Assembly: GCA_008921705.1 (NCBI GenBank)
Contig: VFFE01009205.1
Coordinates: 1,408,276 to 1,472,275 of the forward strand
Direction of reading: 5' to 3'
DNA from: Burhinus oedicnemus
Taxonomy: Eukaryota > Chordata > Aves > Charadriiformes > Burhinidae
Length of the DNA stretch: 64,000 bases
Part shown: piece after piece, positions 11,534 through 25,275 of the stretch
Numbering within the stretch: position 1 is the first letter of the stretch
Layout: each line of letters begins with the position of its first letter
The notes under the pieces: model-generated
Databases searched by the model: none
The model's input: the letters and a program-made list of their open reading frames with translations, nothing else
What the model was told of the DNA's origin: nothing
Program-made: the position numbers and the translations under genes

Positions 11534-13537
11534 AGCCCTTATTTGCTTTCAGATCAGCTTGATAAATTAGTTCTGGGCATTACATGATGTGGTGTCTGTA
11601 TTAACCAGAGATAGGTCTCAATGACACAGGAAGCCTCCTCCAGTCTTTTGTTCGTAGGCAACCCTTGTAGCTAATGGGATTCACACCAAAAGTGCTGGCC
11701 ACCTTCATATGCAACCATTGTCCGTGGTATATATCAGTTTAACCAGGAAAGGCCTTATCTGAGACTCAGATATCATAAAAATCCTTATTCTGATGGATTT
11801 GACTGTCAGTGACTTCCTACAGAATCCCAGCTTTATTTATTAAGTCAAGTCTGTAACACAATCACTGGTGGTGTCGGCTTCTAGGAAACGTTACACCTCA
11901 TTTTATTCTACAAAACATAAAACTTTGCTTTGAAAAAATCTACTTATTGATACTATTTCTCCAAATACAATGTTGTGGGATAGCACTATGTATTAAAACT
12001 TGTGGTACTGTGTACTGACTCCTTTAAAAAAGGAACAATTAGAAGAATAATTAGCTGAACATGTGAAATTGAGATGCTTCTTCAGGGACATGTGAGAAGC
12101 TGATTAGTAAGAGGAAGGAGGGCCACCGTGTGTCAGGGACCTAATAAATATATTTAAGGACAAATAGGTAGAAAAAGAAAGCACATATTACTAATGTTGA
12201 TAGAAAGCCTTAACTGCCTAATGAATTTCAGAAATTGGTTGAGAATAGTTAATCTGTGTGATAACATGACCCCCAGGGTTAGTTGGATCTGTGAATTCTT
12301 ATCCCCCTGGGGACTTAGCAAGTTCCCAGAGGTTCACACCAAATTCTTACAAGGAAAAGGCATTCACAGTTGGAAGATTTCATGCAGGTTTTGCTTCTGA
12401 ATGCTCATGTTACACAAAACCCAATATACTGAGATAATGGCAGAGGGTGAAACTCGGTACTAGCCACACTGTTAATTAAAATTTTCACTTTCTAACAAAC
12501 AATCATGCACATTTGGATTTATTATGGGATCACATCACTCCAGATGAAAGGAAGTGTTTTACCATAACAATAGTAGATTCTTAGTTGCTTCTCTATGCTA
12601 AATTAAGCTCTGTATATATATGTGCTGAAAAGCAAATGTATCACTTGGTATTTTCTTCATTGGATCGGGCATTTCTTACACACCCTTTACAAAAATTTCA
12701 TGGGAAACTCACAGAAAAACCCACCTAACTTAGACAGACTAGAGCTATAAAGTGCTTAGTAACTGCAGTCTCATCAGTGCTTTAGGAACACTGCCAATGG
12801 CAAAGCAAAGCCAAATATTTCAGGGAGAGCTCAAAAGAAAAGGTAGGCAGTGTAAGATGCTACTGACCCGAGCAGCAGTGCATCTGTGAGATTTCTTCTT
12901 CCGGAGCCAGCAGGCACCAGCGCTGCTGGGGGGAGTGAAACATGTCCCTTTGGGAGCAGGGGAGGCTGGAAATGCCATTTCTTGTTTGCTTGAGATGCTG
13001 CGTCCTGGCTGGCCTAGGAGAGAGGTGCAAAATGAAAAGGAAAATTCCCTCACAGAAGGCAGTTTTTAACACCCCCTCCTCGCCCCCCCTCCAAGGACTG
13101 TTAGACTAGGATTTCCAAAAGAATTTAGGTCTGTTAGGCACCCAAATCCCACTGAAATCTCCTCTGAAAAATCTCAGCTGTAGCTCTTAGTGACATGTTA
13201 TAGCAGCAGCTTTTTCTTTTGAAGAATGGGATGGATTTCATTCTTCTTAATATGGATGTAAAGGTGCAGAAGGGGGCAAAAAAAGAAAGACCCCGAGCCC
13301 ACAGAGTTGGCAGTCTGATTGAAAGGATGAGCACGTCCCCACTTGTGTGGGGAATCTGCATTCACGTCCAACGTGTGCATTTGTCCAAACTGTAATCCAG
13401 GGCTCGCGTTCCTGCACAGCGATCTTCAAAGGTCTTAAAAGAGGTAAGTGAGACCAGAGAGTGATGATCTTGAAAATAAAAAGCAGATACACATTTTGTG
13501 CATGTATGTCTGACTATATACCTCTGGCTCACCCTCT
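11534..13537. other. Unique AT-rich non-coding stretch
   Basis: No gene is supported. From about 11540 to 12190 there is no frame of 60 codons at all. Short frames at 12194-12400 and 12820-13492 are unrecognised. A small CpG-poor C-rich motif occurs at about 13071-13090. Confidence 0.6.
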
Positions 13538-13552
13538 AAAAAAAAAAAAAAA
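13538..13552. repeat. Poly-A tract
   Basis: A 15-base A run with no recognisable retroposon body to its left. Confidence 0.85.
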
Positions 13553-16267
13553 GGCAAGATTTGTTTGTAACAGTGACATTAATATAAATGGTGTTGAAGG
13601 TATACTTTTCAGCTGATATTGCAAAAGTGAATGCTCACCGCATAGCTGTGCATAGGAGGTCCTGCTGAAAATACTTATATATAATTTAACAAAAAAGAAG
13701 CTTTTGTACTAAGAAATTATGGCTTAAAGCTTTCTTATTTGGGAAAATTCCAGCCTTTGTGCTCATATCCCAGTTATTACAGTAAAGACTTCCAAATGGG
13801 AGATATTTTAGAAGAAAACAGTACTGGAGTGATAAGGGTACTGTGCTTATTTTTCTTCAAGCAGTGGTATGCTTTTAGTTTGAGAAGGAATTTTAAAAGG
13901 TTCTAGATGAGATGGTGCAAATCAAACATATTCTTATAATATTTATATAAAATATGTCAAGAAAAAAGAGTAACAGGGACTATTAAAAAACATTGCCTGA
14001 GAAACAAGAACAATAACATGGCCAGAATGCGTCTTACTGACCACAGCTATATAGAGCTAAAAATACATTAATCCATCTGTAACACAGGACAATAAAAAAT
14101 ATTTTAGAAACACAAACCTGTTACTAAATAAGAACAACATCTTGTTTGTCATTCCATGTAACTGCCCATTAAACATGCCTTTTGTGGGAAGACCTGTACC
14201 TGGAAGACTTGCGTGGACTGCCATTGCTAAAAATACGCACACCGGGCAAACCAAGGTGATATTTCTTGACTGTGGAATTAGTATTTGCTACTACAGTATC
14301 TTCTGCTGTAGGGATATTAACATATAGGTAACATTAACAGAAAGAAGATTTATTAGCAATGACAGAAAGGCAAGGAAGATTGGTGAGTAAGATCCAAGGG
14401 TACGAGGGGAAAGATCAAAAAACATCACAGAGTCTATCATCAGTCTGTTCCTGGGCACCTGCAAGAGAAAGTGAAGCTTCAAAAAGATGAGAAGAAAGCT
14501 GGCAATGGGGTGACAGAAGCAGCTCCTCTCCAGGACAATGACAGAACAGTAATTACAGACAACGATGACATGCGATGGAGAGTTTCACCCTCCAACTTTA
14601 CAGGAAAGGATCTAGGCAAAACACGTGTATCAACATACTCTTCGATAGGAGGGATAGGGGGCGAAAGGAAAGGTAAAACACACTCTCTGCCACACCATAT
14701 CACCATGCTTAGGGTATCAGGAGTGAGAAGAACCTAATGCAAGAGAAGCAGATAGGTGTGTCCCTCTGCAGAAGACAAGTGGGGCAGCTGAGCAGCCCCT
14801 GTCTCCTGGACGATGCTCGGGGCTGTGCCTTTCTCCATAACATGCCAACATCCTGCAAGAATCGCAGATCAGTGCTGGATGCTGCCACCAATGATCCCTA
14901 GAAGTAGTACTTATGTATATATTTCCATTCCCAATAGAGATATTTACAGTGCTTCCTGTAGCCTGAAGACATCACAAACCAAAGAGAGTGTCACAGGAAT
15001 GTTTGGACCACAGTCTTTCCTACAGAGGCACTCAACAACTGTCGATGTCGAAAGGCGACCAACAGCCCCTTACCACAATGACCAGCCCACAAGGCAGAGT
15101 AGCAGAAAAGTAGCAGGTAGAAGTCCTGCTTCGAGCAGGGTATTTTGGAGTCCCATCTAGACCATGTGGGTGGTGCACAGTGAGCGCCTCCCCAGCGGCT
15201 CCATTCCCACACCCAAAGGACTCGTGCTTGACCACACTCCCTGCCTGTCACCCTTCTGACACCGTAAGGACAGCAGACTGTCTCACCCTGAGCTTCTCAC
15301 TGCTGTGGCTTGTGATCTGGTGTATTTTCACTCTGAAGAGAGACTAAAAGATGGCAGGGTGTTAGAACCACAAGTCAAGAGGCTGTTCTAGACCACAAGG
15401 CTGCGGTGCCTTAGCCCTGACTCCCGCCACAGGGCCAGGCTGGTTGGGATCAGACAGCCATGGCTTCACCCTCTTTTACTGCTCCCGCACAGGCAGAAGC
15501 GGTTTGTTTTCATTTGGCTCAAGAAGTTGAAATAAAGAAAAATAAAGAGATTCCACATTTCACTTTCAATAAGGCACCAGAAAAGTACCAGTTAATAAAA
15601 AAAGTAGCTTCAGTGTATTTCCGAGATCTGCGCTCTTCTTCATCAAAGGAATGAGCAATTAGGTTATTAGATAATATTCAAAGTAATAATTTTAATTGTA
15701 TCTCCAATCAAGTCCAACTGACAACAACCAATCCACTGCTAAACTATTTGATATGATTTTCCATTAAAATGTATCTAGTTCATTTGGCTACAATTATTAA
15801 AATTTCTTTATATCTTATCTTGTCAAGAACAACTGCTTACATGAAGCTCCTGTCAAAACCGCATGCCTTTTTGTTTACAGCATATTAGCATCTAGGGAAC
15901 CAGTCAGGGCTGTAGGACAGCACTTCCTTCTGAACAACACCTTCTGAAAATAATAAGCACTGGGGACACACTTAGGCTGTCCTGTAAACTCAGAGCTCAA
16001 GGCTGCGCTCCGTGGATTTCTGTCCCATCCTACTGTCGCCCTGCCTGTCCTTTGCCTCGGCTCTGCACTGAGGCAGGCGGGTGACCAGTTGGGGAGTGGT
16101 GGGAGCACCCTGTCCATGCCGCTGGCTCGTGCCATGCGGTGTGGTGAATTGGAGTCCACCTACAAGCATTACATGTGACCAAAGATTCCCGTTGTCGGCT
16201 CTGCATAGTGTATCCAGAGACTGCAGTCTGTCCGAAAAGAAAGAAATGCAGAATTTTTTCCTGTTTG
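13553..16267. other. Unique non-coding stretch
   Basis: No gene is supported over about 2.7 kb. Overlapping frames of 60-115 codons (for example plus 14813-15160 and minus 14991-15251) lie on opposite strands of the same DNA and resemble nothing known. The section 15000-16200 is somewhat richer in GC than its surroundings. Confidence 0.6.
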
Positions 16268-16304
16268 CATGCACACACGCGTGCTCGCTCTCTCTCACAC
16301 ACAC
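16268..16304. repeat. Alternating CA/CG/TC low-complexity tract
   Basis: A mixed purine/pyrimidine-alternating tract (ACACACGCGTGC, then TCTCTC and ACACAC) of about 37 bases. Alternating tracts of this type can adopt Z-DNA in vitro. Confidence 0.75.
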
Positions 16305-16397
16305 GGATACTATAAGGACTAATAAAAGATCAAAAGCAAATACACAAAGCAAATTAATGAAAATGAAGTGGAAGACTCTAATCGCACCCAACCATGC

Positions 16398-16552
16398 AAA
16401 AAAAAAAAAAAGCAAGCTCCAAACAAATTAGTATGTAATACACTACTTCAGACAGATGTTCTAATAGGAACAAAAGGAAATAAGGAGGAAAACCATACAC
16501 TGCTGGCTTGAGAACTTTCAGGAATATGAAAAAGAAAGAAAAAAAAAAAAAG
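16398..16552. repeat. Two A-rich tracts
   Basis: An A run at 16398-16411 and an A-rich tract with single Gs at about 16528-16555 flank about 115 bases of unique sequence. No retroposon body is recognised beside either tract. Confidence 0.8.
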
Positions 16553-16555
16553 AAA

Positions 16556-19500
16556 GGATAATTTCCCATTTAGCCTGGAGCAGAAACAAGGCCACATTCT
16601 GATCCATTTAAGATACTCTTCCCATTGCCTTCAACACAATGACCGTCCAGCCTCTGCAATAACAGCTGAGAAACATGTTTCCTGAACAAAAAAGGGCAGG
16701 GCTGTGCCTCGCAGGGCCTTGGGCTCCTGGACACGGGTTAGGACTTAACCCCAGGCACAGGGTTCTGCTTGACTTTCACAGAATTTTTCTTTCTGCTCTT
16801 CTGTAACTATTATTGCCCACAATTTTTAACCATGAAAATCACAAGTGTCTTCTTTAACATGCTAGGATTTTGGAACATTTGAATTCGGTTGTGAACATAA
16901 ACAGATCAACAAACTTCTGTCAGCGTGAGAGCTGCAGCACGTAACTTTAGGGAACGGCTACAGCAGCAAACAGGGTACAGAGCATCACATCCACACCTCT
17001 GCAGGCACAACCATCAGCTCCCCAAAACCTCCTCAGTTTCCCAGTCTGTCCTATCTACTCACTCAAAAAGAATTAAATATGTCACTGTTTGGAGGGAGAG
17101 GGTACACATAGTCATCAGTGATTCACAGCAATTTCACATCCTCTGCATTTTCTGGCATCAAAATACTCAGTTTTATTGCAGCCATATAAGTGGTTTTCAA
17201 TCTACTCCTTTAAGACAAGCTGTATTGGATGTGGACTGATGCCGGTAACGTTTTGTAAATTTATCACTGTAGTTTTGTCATTTCAGAATCATGTTCTCAG
17301 ATATTAGAAATCTCAGTTGCAAGATGTAATATATACAACACATTAATAAAATGGTCTTCTTGATGGTGCTTGATGTTGTTAAGAAAGAGGTGGATTTTGG
17401 AGTGAAACCAGTTGTTAAAAAGTGAAGCAAAACACCTTCCCGGAGAAGACCTGCACTTTGGAAAACCCATTGCCATTCTTTGTCTCACAGTACAAGTGGC
17501 CACAGGAGCCAGCCATGTGTTGACTCTAATGTCCTCCTGTGGTCTGGTTTGTCCCTTGACCTGCAGCACTGTCAGGTCTCTGCTGCACATTTGGTGGACC
17601 ATCTGCCTGTTTCCTGCACAAGCAGCCCCTGCCCCGCTGCCCTCTGCAAGTTTGGTCTCGAGCAGGTGGTTTTCCTTCACCAAGCAGATGTTTAAACAGC
17701 TGGAACTCCCCCTCAAAAATGCATCAAACAGTTACCTTTTTTGTACCTATCTGTTTTCCAATTGTCTCATTTCTGATGTGGTTTCACTGGCTGACTTTAC
17801 TCAACCATCTGCAATAGCTCATTTAAAGGTCAGCAACCTTTACATGTTGATTTTCCTGAAGGTCTGTGTTTGTTACACAAACTATCCTTAGAACAAATAA
17901 AACTTGAGCAGCTTGAATTTGCTATAGTGGACTATCCTTTATCTTTCCTTGCTGACTTGAACTCCTCTGTTTTCCCATGTGGAAAAGGCTTTGTCGTTAG
18001 CATAAGGATCTTCATCGCTCACCTTAGTTTAAGTCCTCCTCAATTCTTTCCCCCTGCACAGAAACACTGCCCCAGCCACACCGATGTGCACTCTGAATTA
18101 TTTACTGGTCCTGTGGAGGGCACTCCCTGGCTCAACAAGCCTTTCAGCTCCCACAGGGGCAGGTGAACCTCAGATGCCTTAGATTGCCAGATTGTCTTTA
18201 ACCTGAGGTCTGTACCGTCACAGTCTTCTCCACTGCCTTCTCAAGATAGATCCAGAAGGTGCCAGGAGACACCAAAGCCTGTCCATTGCTGCCTGTAATC
18301 TTGAAGCTGACAGTTACCTTACCTTGCTGTTGGGCAGGACTGATGATTGAGTCTCTTCAAATGGGGTTTTAAGAGCTGGATGAATGATTTCTTGTCCAAA
18401 CAGTAAAAGCAGTTCCTGACTCATCACACCAGATTGAGCAAAATGCCTTTTGGAAGCAAACAAAGCAGTTAAAGACTTTCCCATTCACTTATTTGAATTT
18501 GTCTGCAATCAGTTCAGGCACAGGACTTAGTGCACTGTCCTATCTGCACTTTGAATCTCTGAAGAATTTCTGAAGAAATCAACTCCCTGAGCGGTAAGAT
18601 CATGAGTTTGCATACTGTGAAAGGCTGGAGTCCAGGAACAGAGCCATGAAGCTGAAACCTCATCCCTCTGTATCTCAGTTACATCTGATAGCTGGGGAAA
18701 AGGAGAATTGCTTATCAGTAATTTTATACTCTAGAAGTACAAGCCTGACTTCTCCACTGCTGTGCATGAGAATTGCTCATTACACTACCAAATCGACTAG
18801 GAGCATTATTCTGCTGTTGCTCTCTTATAAATGAGGGTGAGAGGCACTGGAGATCTGGAGCACTTATGAGAGTCACTGTGACACCACTGCAAATCATCTT
18901 GTATTTTAGTTATCAAGGAAGGAAAAGAAACTGGCCCTTGCTGAGAAGTATGCTGCTGCAGCAAGATTGCTTCTCGTTTCTGACCTACCTTGTTTAAAAA
19001 GTTATACATTTACTTTTGAAGTCAGTGGAGCTATCACGGACTTGAACTTCATGTAATTAGGAGAAAGCATCAGGTCATAAAAATGCAGAGTATGTCCCAC
19101 CAAGTGAGGCGAGCAGGATTTGGTGGTCTTGACTGGGAGAAACAACACAGAACCACAGAAATTATATTCAACAATAAACTGCAAAAACTGCGGTTGGCTG
19201 TGACACCCATCTTGACGGGCTTTACAACATTATCATGATTAATTTCATCTGTCTTGTTTCCTTTTACCATCTGTCCAGCTTCTTTCCCATCCATGCAAAT
19301 ACTCTTCCCTGAGCCGGTACTTCTTCCTTTATCCTGAGGGAGGTGCCTCTGCAGTGTTTTTTAAATTTTTTTAAAAAATAATTTCTATTCCCTTATGCCA
19401 AAAGCTAAACAACATATTCAAATAATTAAAAGCTTATTATCAAAACAGAAAATACTAAGTTAATTGAAATAGTTAATATTTAATGCATTGTGTCTTTCCA

Positions 19501-20336
19501 CTATTTTACATAATGCACCAGGATAATACTGACATGCCCTTAAAGTGAATACACTCAGAGACTCAACTTCTGCTCTAACTGCAATAGTACAGATGGAAAC
19601 GAGGAACTGTTTAACAGAATTGCAGATAGAAAAAGACTTAACAGAATTAATGGGTAGAGAAAGATGCCCATGAACCTCCATTTACCCTCAAAATGTATAT
19701 ATTTTTTTCAAGTAGCATCAACTCTTGAAAAAAAAGGAAAAAAGTCTACTTGATTGAGTATATACATATTTGTGTGAAGAAACAACAAAGCCTGGAATTA
19801 TACCAAAATATTTTTGTAATTGCCCCTAAAAGTCAGCGATTTTCTGATGCTGTATTAGATCATAATATAATACCCCTTACCAGCTGAATATACGGCCAGG
19901 GCCAAGCAGCCCTAGAACGGTATTTATATTAATTAAAAAAAATTTCTTTGCAAAATTTTTAGTCTTAGCAAACAATTTAAACTTAATGTGCACCACTGAA
20001 TCTACCTTTCTTCTTATGTCAAGAAAGTATTTGCAGCAACATTGTCATTAGGCAGTTATGTTTGTGATATTAGATACATATGATGGCAATTAGAGGCAGA
20101 ACCTCTGAAAATCCTGGTAGTATACCCAGGCATGGCTACAGCTATTTTAAGCAGATTTATACTTAGGGCATCAAAGAATGTCACAGAGAGAAGAAAATAT
20201 GGTAACTGTTGCTTTAAATTATAGCTATCATTACTTCAAAAGGATATTCAATCAAAACCCACTGCAGACTAAAACTATTTATGTCTTCTGACACTGAAAG
20301 GAAAGTAGGCAGTTTCAGCCTGTCATCTCTTAATTC
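16556..20336. other. Unique non-coding stretch
   Basis: No gene is supported in about 3.8 kb. The longest frames are 159 codons plus (17412-17891) and 139 codons minus (17297-17716), which occupy the same bases and are mutually exclusive shadows. Composition is AT-rich, most strongly at 19360-20280, where frames are almost absent. Confidence 0.6.
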
Positions 20337-20363
20337 TTTTTTTTTTTCCCTCTTTTTTTTTTT
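20337..20363. repeat. T-rich tract
   Basis: Two T runs separated by a CCCTC interruption, followed by AATAAAAG on the plus strand. No element is recognised. Confidence 0.85.
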
Positions 20364-22034
20364 AATAAAAGAAAAGTACTGTTTGGTCTGTAAGAAACAA
20401 GTTACTAGTCCAGGAGGAAAGAGTCAGAACAGGTCTCCTGCTTGTTTTTGACCTTTCCCTGCCTGTCAGCCTCATTAAGTATTGCAGGTTCTTTGCTAGC
20501 TATTTTACAAAAGCTATTGGAAAAATGAAACAAAACTGTGCAATGGTACTGCTTTGGCAACTTGGACGACGTATCACTCGCAGTGGTTGCCCAGCAAAAC
20601 ACTTTGTGTGCCAAGTAGTAACAGGTAGACCTTTTTTTACTCACATGAAAACTTTCCCCTACAAATCCAAAGGACAGAAGTCGTGAAACCATGATTGCTT
20701 GCAGAGTGAATTTTGAACAAAATCATAAGATCATGATGAAATTATCTAGGGGGATTCGCGGTCTCTTTTAGCAACAAGAACAGACCTCCCATTAGTAAAA
20801 CATTTAAAAGCAAGGAACTTTCTATTCAACAATTGGTTGGCCGTGGGATGGCCCGCAAAAATCAGCAGTTAGAAGTTTCAGAAATTAAATAAAGTAAAAA
20901 AAAAAAAAAGCTATTTTCTTCTAATGGGCCTTCCCGTCCTGATGCACTTAATGTGGTGAGCAAACAATGACAAGGAAATGTCATTAAATAAAAAAAAGAA
21001 GAAAGGCCTAAAAATGAGTGAAAAGGATCTCATGACAAGAGAGAAGAGAAGAGAAAAGGATGTGTCCTCCATGCCAAAAACATTCCTCAAGCAAAATGAG
21101 CACCCCATATTCCCAGCGGCAGGGAAGAAGTAAGACGTGCAGGTCTGCAATTAGGAGGTGGGTGGGCGCAGAGGTGAATTTCAGATAACTCTGTGGTCCA
21201 GGCTTTGGGAGACCAGCCAGTGGAGTCTGAGTAATGCAGGGAGATGTCAACAGCTCACAGCTAAGCTCACGGGGTCCCTGTATCGTAACAATGGGATATG
21301 TAGCTTGAATTACACCACCTTCATTGCACAGGTAAATGCACATGCGGCAAGAGCAAAAGAGCCCAAATCAAGAATCAAGCCTGTCTGGCAGTTTCCAGAA
21401 AGCGGGACCATTTCTGAAGAGCATTTCCATTTTGAACCAAGTGGCTCCAAAGCACTGGCCACAACCATAACAGTGGCTGAGGATTTCTGCAAGGGTCTCT
21501 TCAGCATGGAGAGCAATACACCAGGCAAGCAGTCAAGCCCCTCCGCTATCAGATGTTTCTGGTTGATATTTTTGCTCCTAGTATAGCTGGTTTAAGACCC
21601 AGCTGCCTGGCAGAGCAGCACCAGGCAGGATCGCAGCTTGGTGGAAGGCAGAGGGGTGCTTCAAAACAAAAAAAGGCCATTTCCAACCCAGCTGACTTCA
21701 GGAGGGCGCTGCGGTGTCCCATGGCAGCTGGTCTCCGGAGTGCCTCCGGAGCAGCCGGCTTCATGGATCGGGATTGCTAACGCTGTTCTCCTTATCCAAG
21801 CACCGAAGGCACGCTGGTTCTGCTTGAAGTTCATCCTCTGCTTCTACAGCGAGAGGGAAGCCAAAATCAAGCAGGTTCAGCACGGAACACAGGACCTGAA
21901 ATTTAGAAAAATGTCCAGTAATAAACAAGCAAAGAAAGTAACAGTGTAACACGTGTGGCCAATCTCTTCGTTGTTGGCATTTTAGCTGTATTTTGAAACA
22001 CACACATAGCATCTTTCAAAATTTGCTATTGTGA
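20364..22034. other. Unique non-coding stretch
   Basis: No gene is supported. A locally GC-rich spot at about 21700-21770 holds two copies of the palindrome CTCCGGAG with an 11-base period (21733-21740 and 21744-21751). A poly-A tract lies at 20896-20909. Frames of 71-142 codons around 21158-22012 occur on both strands without recognisable sequence. Confidence 0.55.
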
Positions 22035-22049
22035 TTTTTTTTTTTTTTT
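22035..22049. repeat. Poly-T tract
   Basis: A 15-base T run with no recognisable retroposon body nearby. Confidence 0.85.
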
Positions 22050-23217
22050 ACTCTTTCCTTGGTAGAATCTATTTGTGCAAAAAAATTTTACATTTTTCTG
22101 CTCCCCTTTCCAATTTTGCAATATCAACTAATTAGCAAGCAGTTTGCACTGTTTATAGATTTGTACCAATTACCACAGTGAAAAGCAAGTTACCTCACCC
22201 ACATCTAAATAAATAAGCAGTCTCCCGTTGATATGTATTCTCAGCAAAGTTACTGGTAGTAGTTTGCTCAGGCACAGAGTCCAGAACAGTTTTTCCCCAC
22301 GGACATTCACGTGCCTTTTGGTCACAAACATCATCCCAGCTCGCTACTTTTTTTGCTGCACGAGCACGAGAGAGCATAAAGACTAGGGAGCAAGAGCAAA
22401 TATCTTTCCTTATGTGAATTAAAATAAATAAATAATAATAATTTAAAAAAAAATCACTGAACACCTAAAGGAAATTAAAGACATAATGAAGAGACAAAAG
22501 ATACTACATGGAGAAGGAGCTGAAAAATAAGCATGTAAATGACAATGAAAACAGGAAGAGATGATCGAAACCTTCTAAATGTTTCATTCCATGGGGCCAC
22601 TGTCCCTTCCCAAGGGGATCACCATACTTCCTAGATGTCATAAACTACCTCCCTGATGATAGCTGGCCTCACTGCAGACACAGATGCCACCAGACTGTCA
22701 GCACCTGAGTGCAGACAGTCCGTGTGGGGAGTCATGGAGAAGGAGAAAAGCTGCTGACAGTCAGCTACGTGTCTTTTCATTACAGGTAACTACCACTTTA
22801 AGCAAATTGTTTCAGGGATTGGAATGTAGCAATAACTGATCTAATTAGTGTAGGCTGTAATTTAGGAGGGTTCATTATGTCACAGACATTATGACTCCTA
22901 GGTATTACTAAAGGACTCATTTGTAGTACTTGAAATGAATTTCTCTAAACACATAAAATGTCACCCATATAACTGGTATGTAGCTTTAAGATGATCTGAC
23001 ATATTTAAAATCTCTGACTTCGAGCAGGATTAAGGTTCCAGACAGTAATAAACAAATCAGCAAATAGTACAGATTTACTTTTTGCCAAGAGAAGGAAAAA
23101 AAAAAAAGAAAAAAGATTAAATGGCTCTTTCAGATTGAAATGGCAAGTAAACTCTGTGACAAAACTACAAAGGAAACTAATAAATCATGCCAGAGGAAAT
23201 ACATATCGTGATTAAAG
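22050..23217. other. Unique non-coding stretch, homeodomain-type words
   Basis: No gene is supported. About 22790-22930 is free of repeats and contains the palindromic homeodomain core CTAATTAG (22841-22848). An A-rich tract (about 23096-23118) precedes the CA repeat. No frame of 60 codons occurs after 22464. Confidence 0.5.
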
Positions 23218-23232
23218 ACACACACACACACA
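23218..23232. repeat. (AC)n short microsatellite
   Basis: Seven to eight AC dinucleotides. Confidence 0.85.
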
Positions 23233-23668
23233 AACTTGACAAAGACTTTGCATTTCTGGGTACAATACCTGTTTACTTCATGTAACAAGGAAAAAGTTTA
23301 ATGGCTTCTTAAGAGAAGTCAGTTATTTATTATTTCTGCTCTCAAAGCTCCCACGAGCCTTGCCTCAGCGGGAAAGCACGCCTACACTTCAGGTAACAAA
23401 CCCAACTATATGAAATACATAACGAGACAAATGCATAAAAATGTACAAACACGTTTCAGCAGTACAATGCTGAAGTAAAAACTGAGTTATAATTAAGTTT
23501 AAATGGGTAATCTGAAAAGGTTACAAATACAACCTCTATCATTTGCTTCCCTTCAGGGGTCTCTCACCAACGAGGTATTTCATAGTTCTTTGCTTTTATG
23601 ACCTAAAAAGCTCATTCTCACAGACAAAAATATGCTTTTCCTTTTTACTTACATAATGTCTGATATTT

Positions 23669-23696
23669 AAAAAAAAAAAAAAAAGAAAAAAGAAAA
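23669..23696. repeat. A-rich tract
   Basis: A 16-base A run followed by AG-interrupted As. No retroposon body is recognised to the left. Confidence 0.85.
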
Positions 23697-24430
23697 TTCT
23701 TCTGGAGAGCACTTATGCATATACTTAACATTAAGCAGTCCTTAGAGCCCCTGCCTGCACCTTCTTAAATCAATATTAAAGCCTCTGCTAATTTCATTTG
23801 TTCATGATCCCCACTCAAGGGGAAAATGCTATCATGACATTGACATTAGTGACTTCTACGGTGCCCTATTCTGAGCACACCAATCTCCAGACCTGATCTA
23901 AAATTAACTGAAACTAATTAATTCTTTACTTACTTTCATATGATTTGCTTTGGACCTGTCTTCTTTGTGGGAGCCTGAATTCACACATTATTCGTTTCTC
24001 AACTTCCTTTTGAAAACAGGGCTTTTACAAAATTAATTTTTAAAATCCTGGTTTATAAAGTAGAATATTAGACTTAAATCCTGTACACAGAATACAGCAT
24101 TGCTCAGTCAGAAATGGGCATGTCAAGTTGTGAATGAAGCCAATAGGAAAATGCTGCAGCACGAGCTGCTTTTGTTTCATTGCTATATGTTCCAGGGGCT
24201 TAGAGCACCCCTGGACTAAAATCGGAAACTTTAAAAAATGATTTTGAAAAAATTCTTTCCCCTAGAAAGCTAAAGACCTAACTGGATGACTTATTCCCAT
24301 TACTTCCTAATACAGATGGGGGTTCGATATCTCTTAAATGGTTTTTAAAAATCTCAGATATAAATTTAATTTCCAGATACAAATTAGATTCCCATTCTCT
24401 TACAAAACCTTCTTTAATGTTGTTACCACT
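23697..24430. other. AT-rich stretch free of open frames
   Basis: No frame of 60 codons and no repeat is recognised. The sequence is strongly AT-rich. Confidence 0.6.
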
Positions 24431-24830
24431 GGTGTGCTTTTTGGCTGTCCAGGTATCAAATATATTTTTAAGTGGGTACTGAACGAGCTAGAAAGACTGA
24501 CTGTATTTAGTCTTTAATTAAATGCTGATGGATTTCCTTCAATAGCATTAAGCTCCGAAGTGAAAAAACATAATTAAATGATGCTCCTACGCAGGCAATG
24601 ATCAGCATTCTTGCATGCAAGGTGTGGTAGCAGAGTAAGCTAAGGATTACTTCTCAGTTTTAGTTTTCATATTAAAGTTCTCATAGCTCATGAGAAACCT
24701 TATTCTGTATGCATGAAACATAAACCAGGCAATTGTCCTAAGGATGCAGTGGATTTATAAAAGTCCATTAATCTGATTATTAATTGGATTGCTGACAAGT
24801 TAAGTGTCTCAGTGCTGTTAAAACTAAGTA
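24431..24830. promoter_or_regulatory. Candidate conserved enhancer, TAAT-rich
   Basis: About 400 bases without frames or repeats carry several homeodomain-type cores. These include TTTAATTAAA (about 24513-24522), TAATTAAATGATG (24571-24583), and the cluster CATTAATCTGATTATTAATTG (about 24766-24786). The clustering and lack of decay-type features suggest a conserved enhancer, but conservation is not visible here. Confidence 0.3.
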
Positions 24831-25164
24831 TATTTTAAACGTATCTGACTTCCTCCCATTATCTGTCATCTCACTGAAGATGTGGGCGAAGAAAAGGCTG
24901 TTATCGTAAGAGGTTGTTATCCTCTGGAAGCCCCCGTATCATTAGCAAGCAGAGGAAAGGCCCAGCATGAAGAGCTTGTGGATAGTACAAGGTTTTGGGA
25001 CGTACTGAGGAACAGAATGACAGCAGAAAAAGAGGCCTATTAAGGTTAATCTTTAACACTCCTGTTCTAAATGGAAATATTTCCAATACTAGTGAACTGC
25101 AATTTCCACGTGTACATCTAAAACATTCCTTTTTTGTGGACATGTTCTACGTGATGTCTTAGCA

Positions 25165-25275
25165 GAAACCAAGAGATACAGACTCTGATCTGAGCTTCAC
25201 TACTGACCTGCCCAGTGACCCTGGATAAATCATTCCACTGTTCTGTTTCTCTTCTTACTTTTGCCTGTCTTGCTT
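25165..25275 (+). repeat. MIR/CORE-SINE relic (plus strand)
   Basis: The sequence follows the MIR core in order. ACTACTGACCTG at 25199-25210 matches the CCACTGACCTG region. GTGACCCTGG at 25215-25224 matches GTGACCTTGGG. AAATCATTCCAC at 25227-25238 matches AAGTCACTTCAC, and TTCTGTTTCTC matches CTCTGTGCCTC. MIR elements are tRNA-headed CORE-SINEs that stopped moving before or early in amniote radiation and survive in birds as rare diverged copies. The tRNA-like head and the tail are too worn to delimit, so the ends are approximate. Confidence 0.65.

Noticed and set aside
21690..21720. CTCF-like word GGAGGGCGCTG
   Set aside because: The left half of the motif does not fit; the site at 46.15 kb is better.
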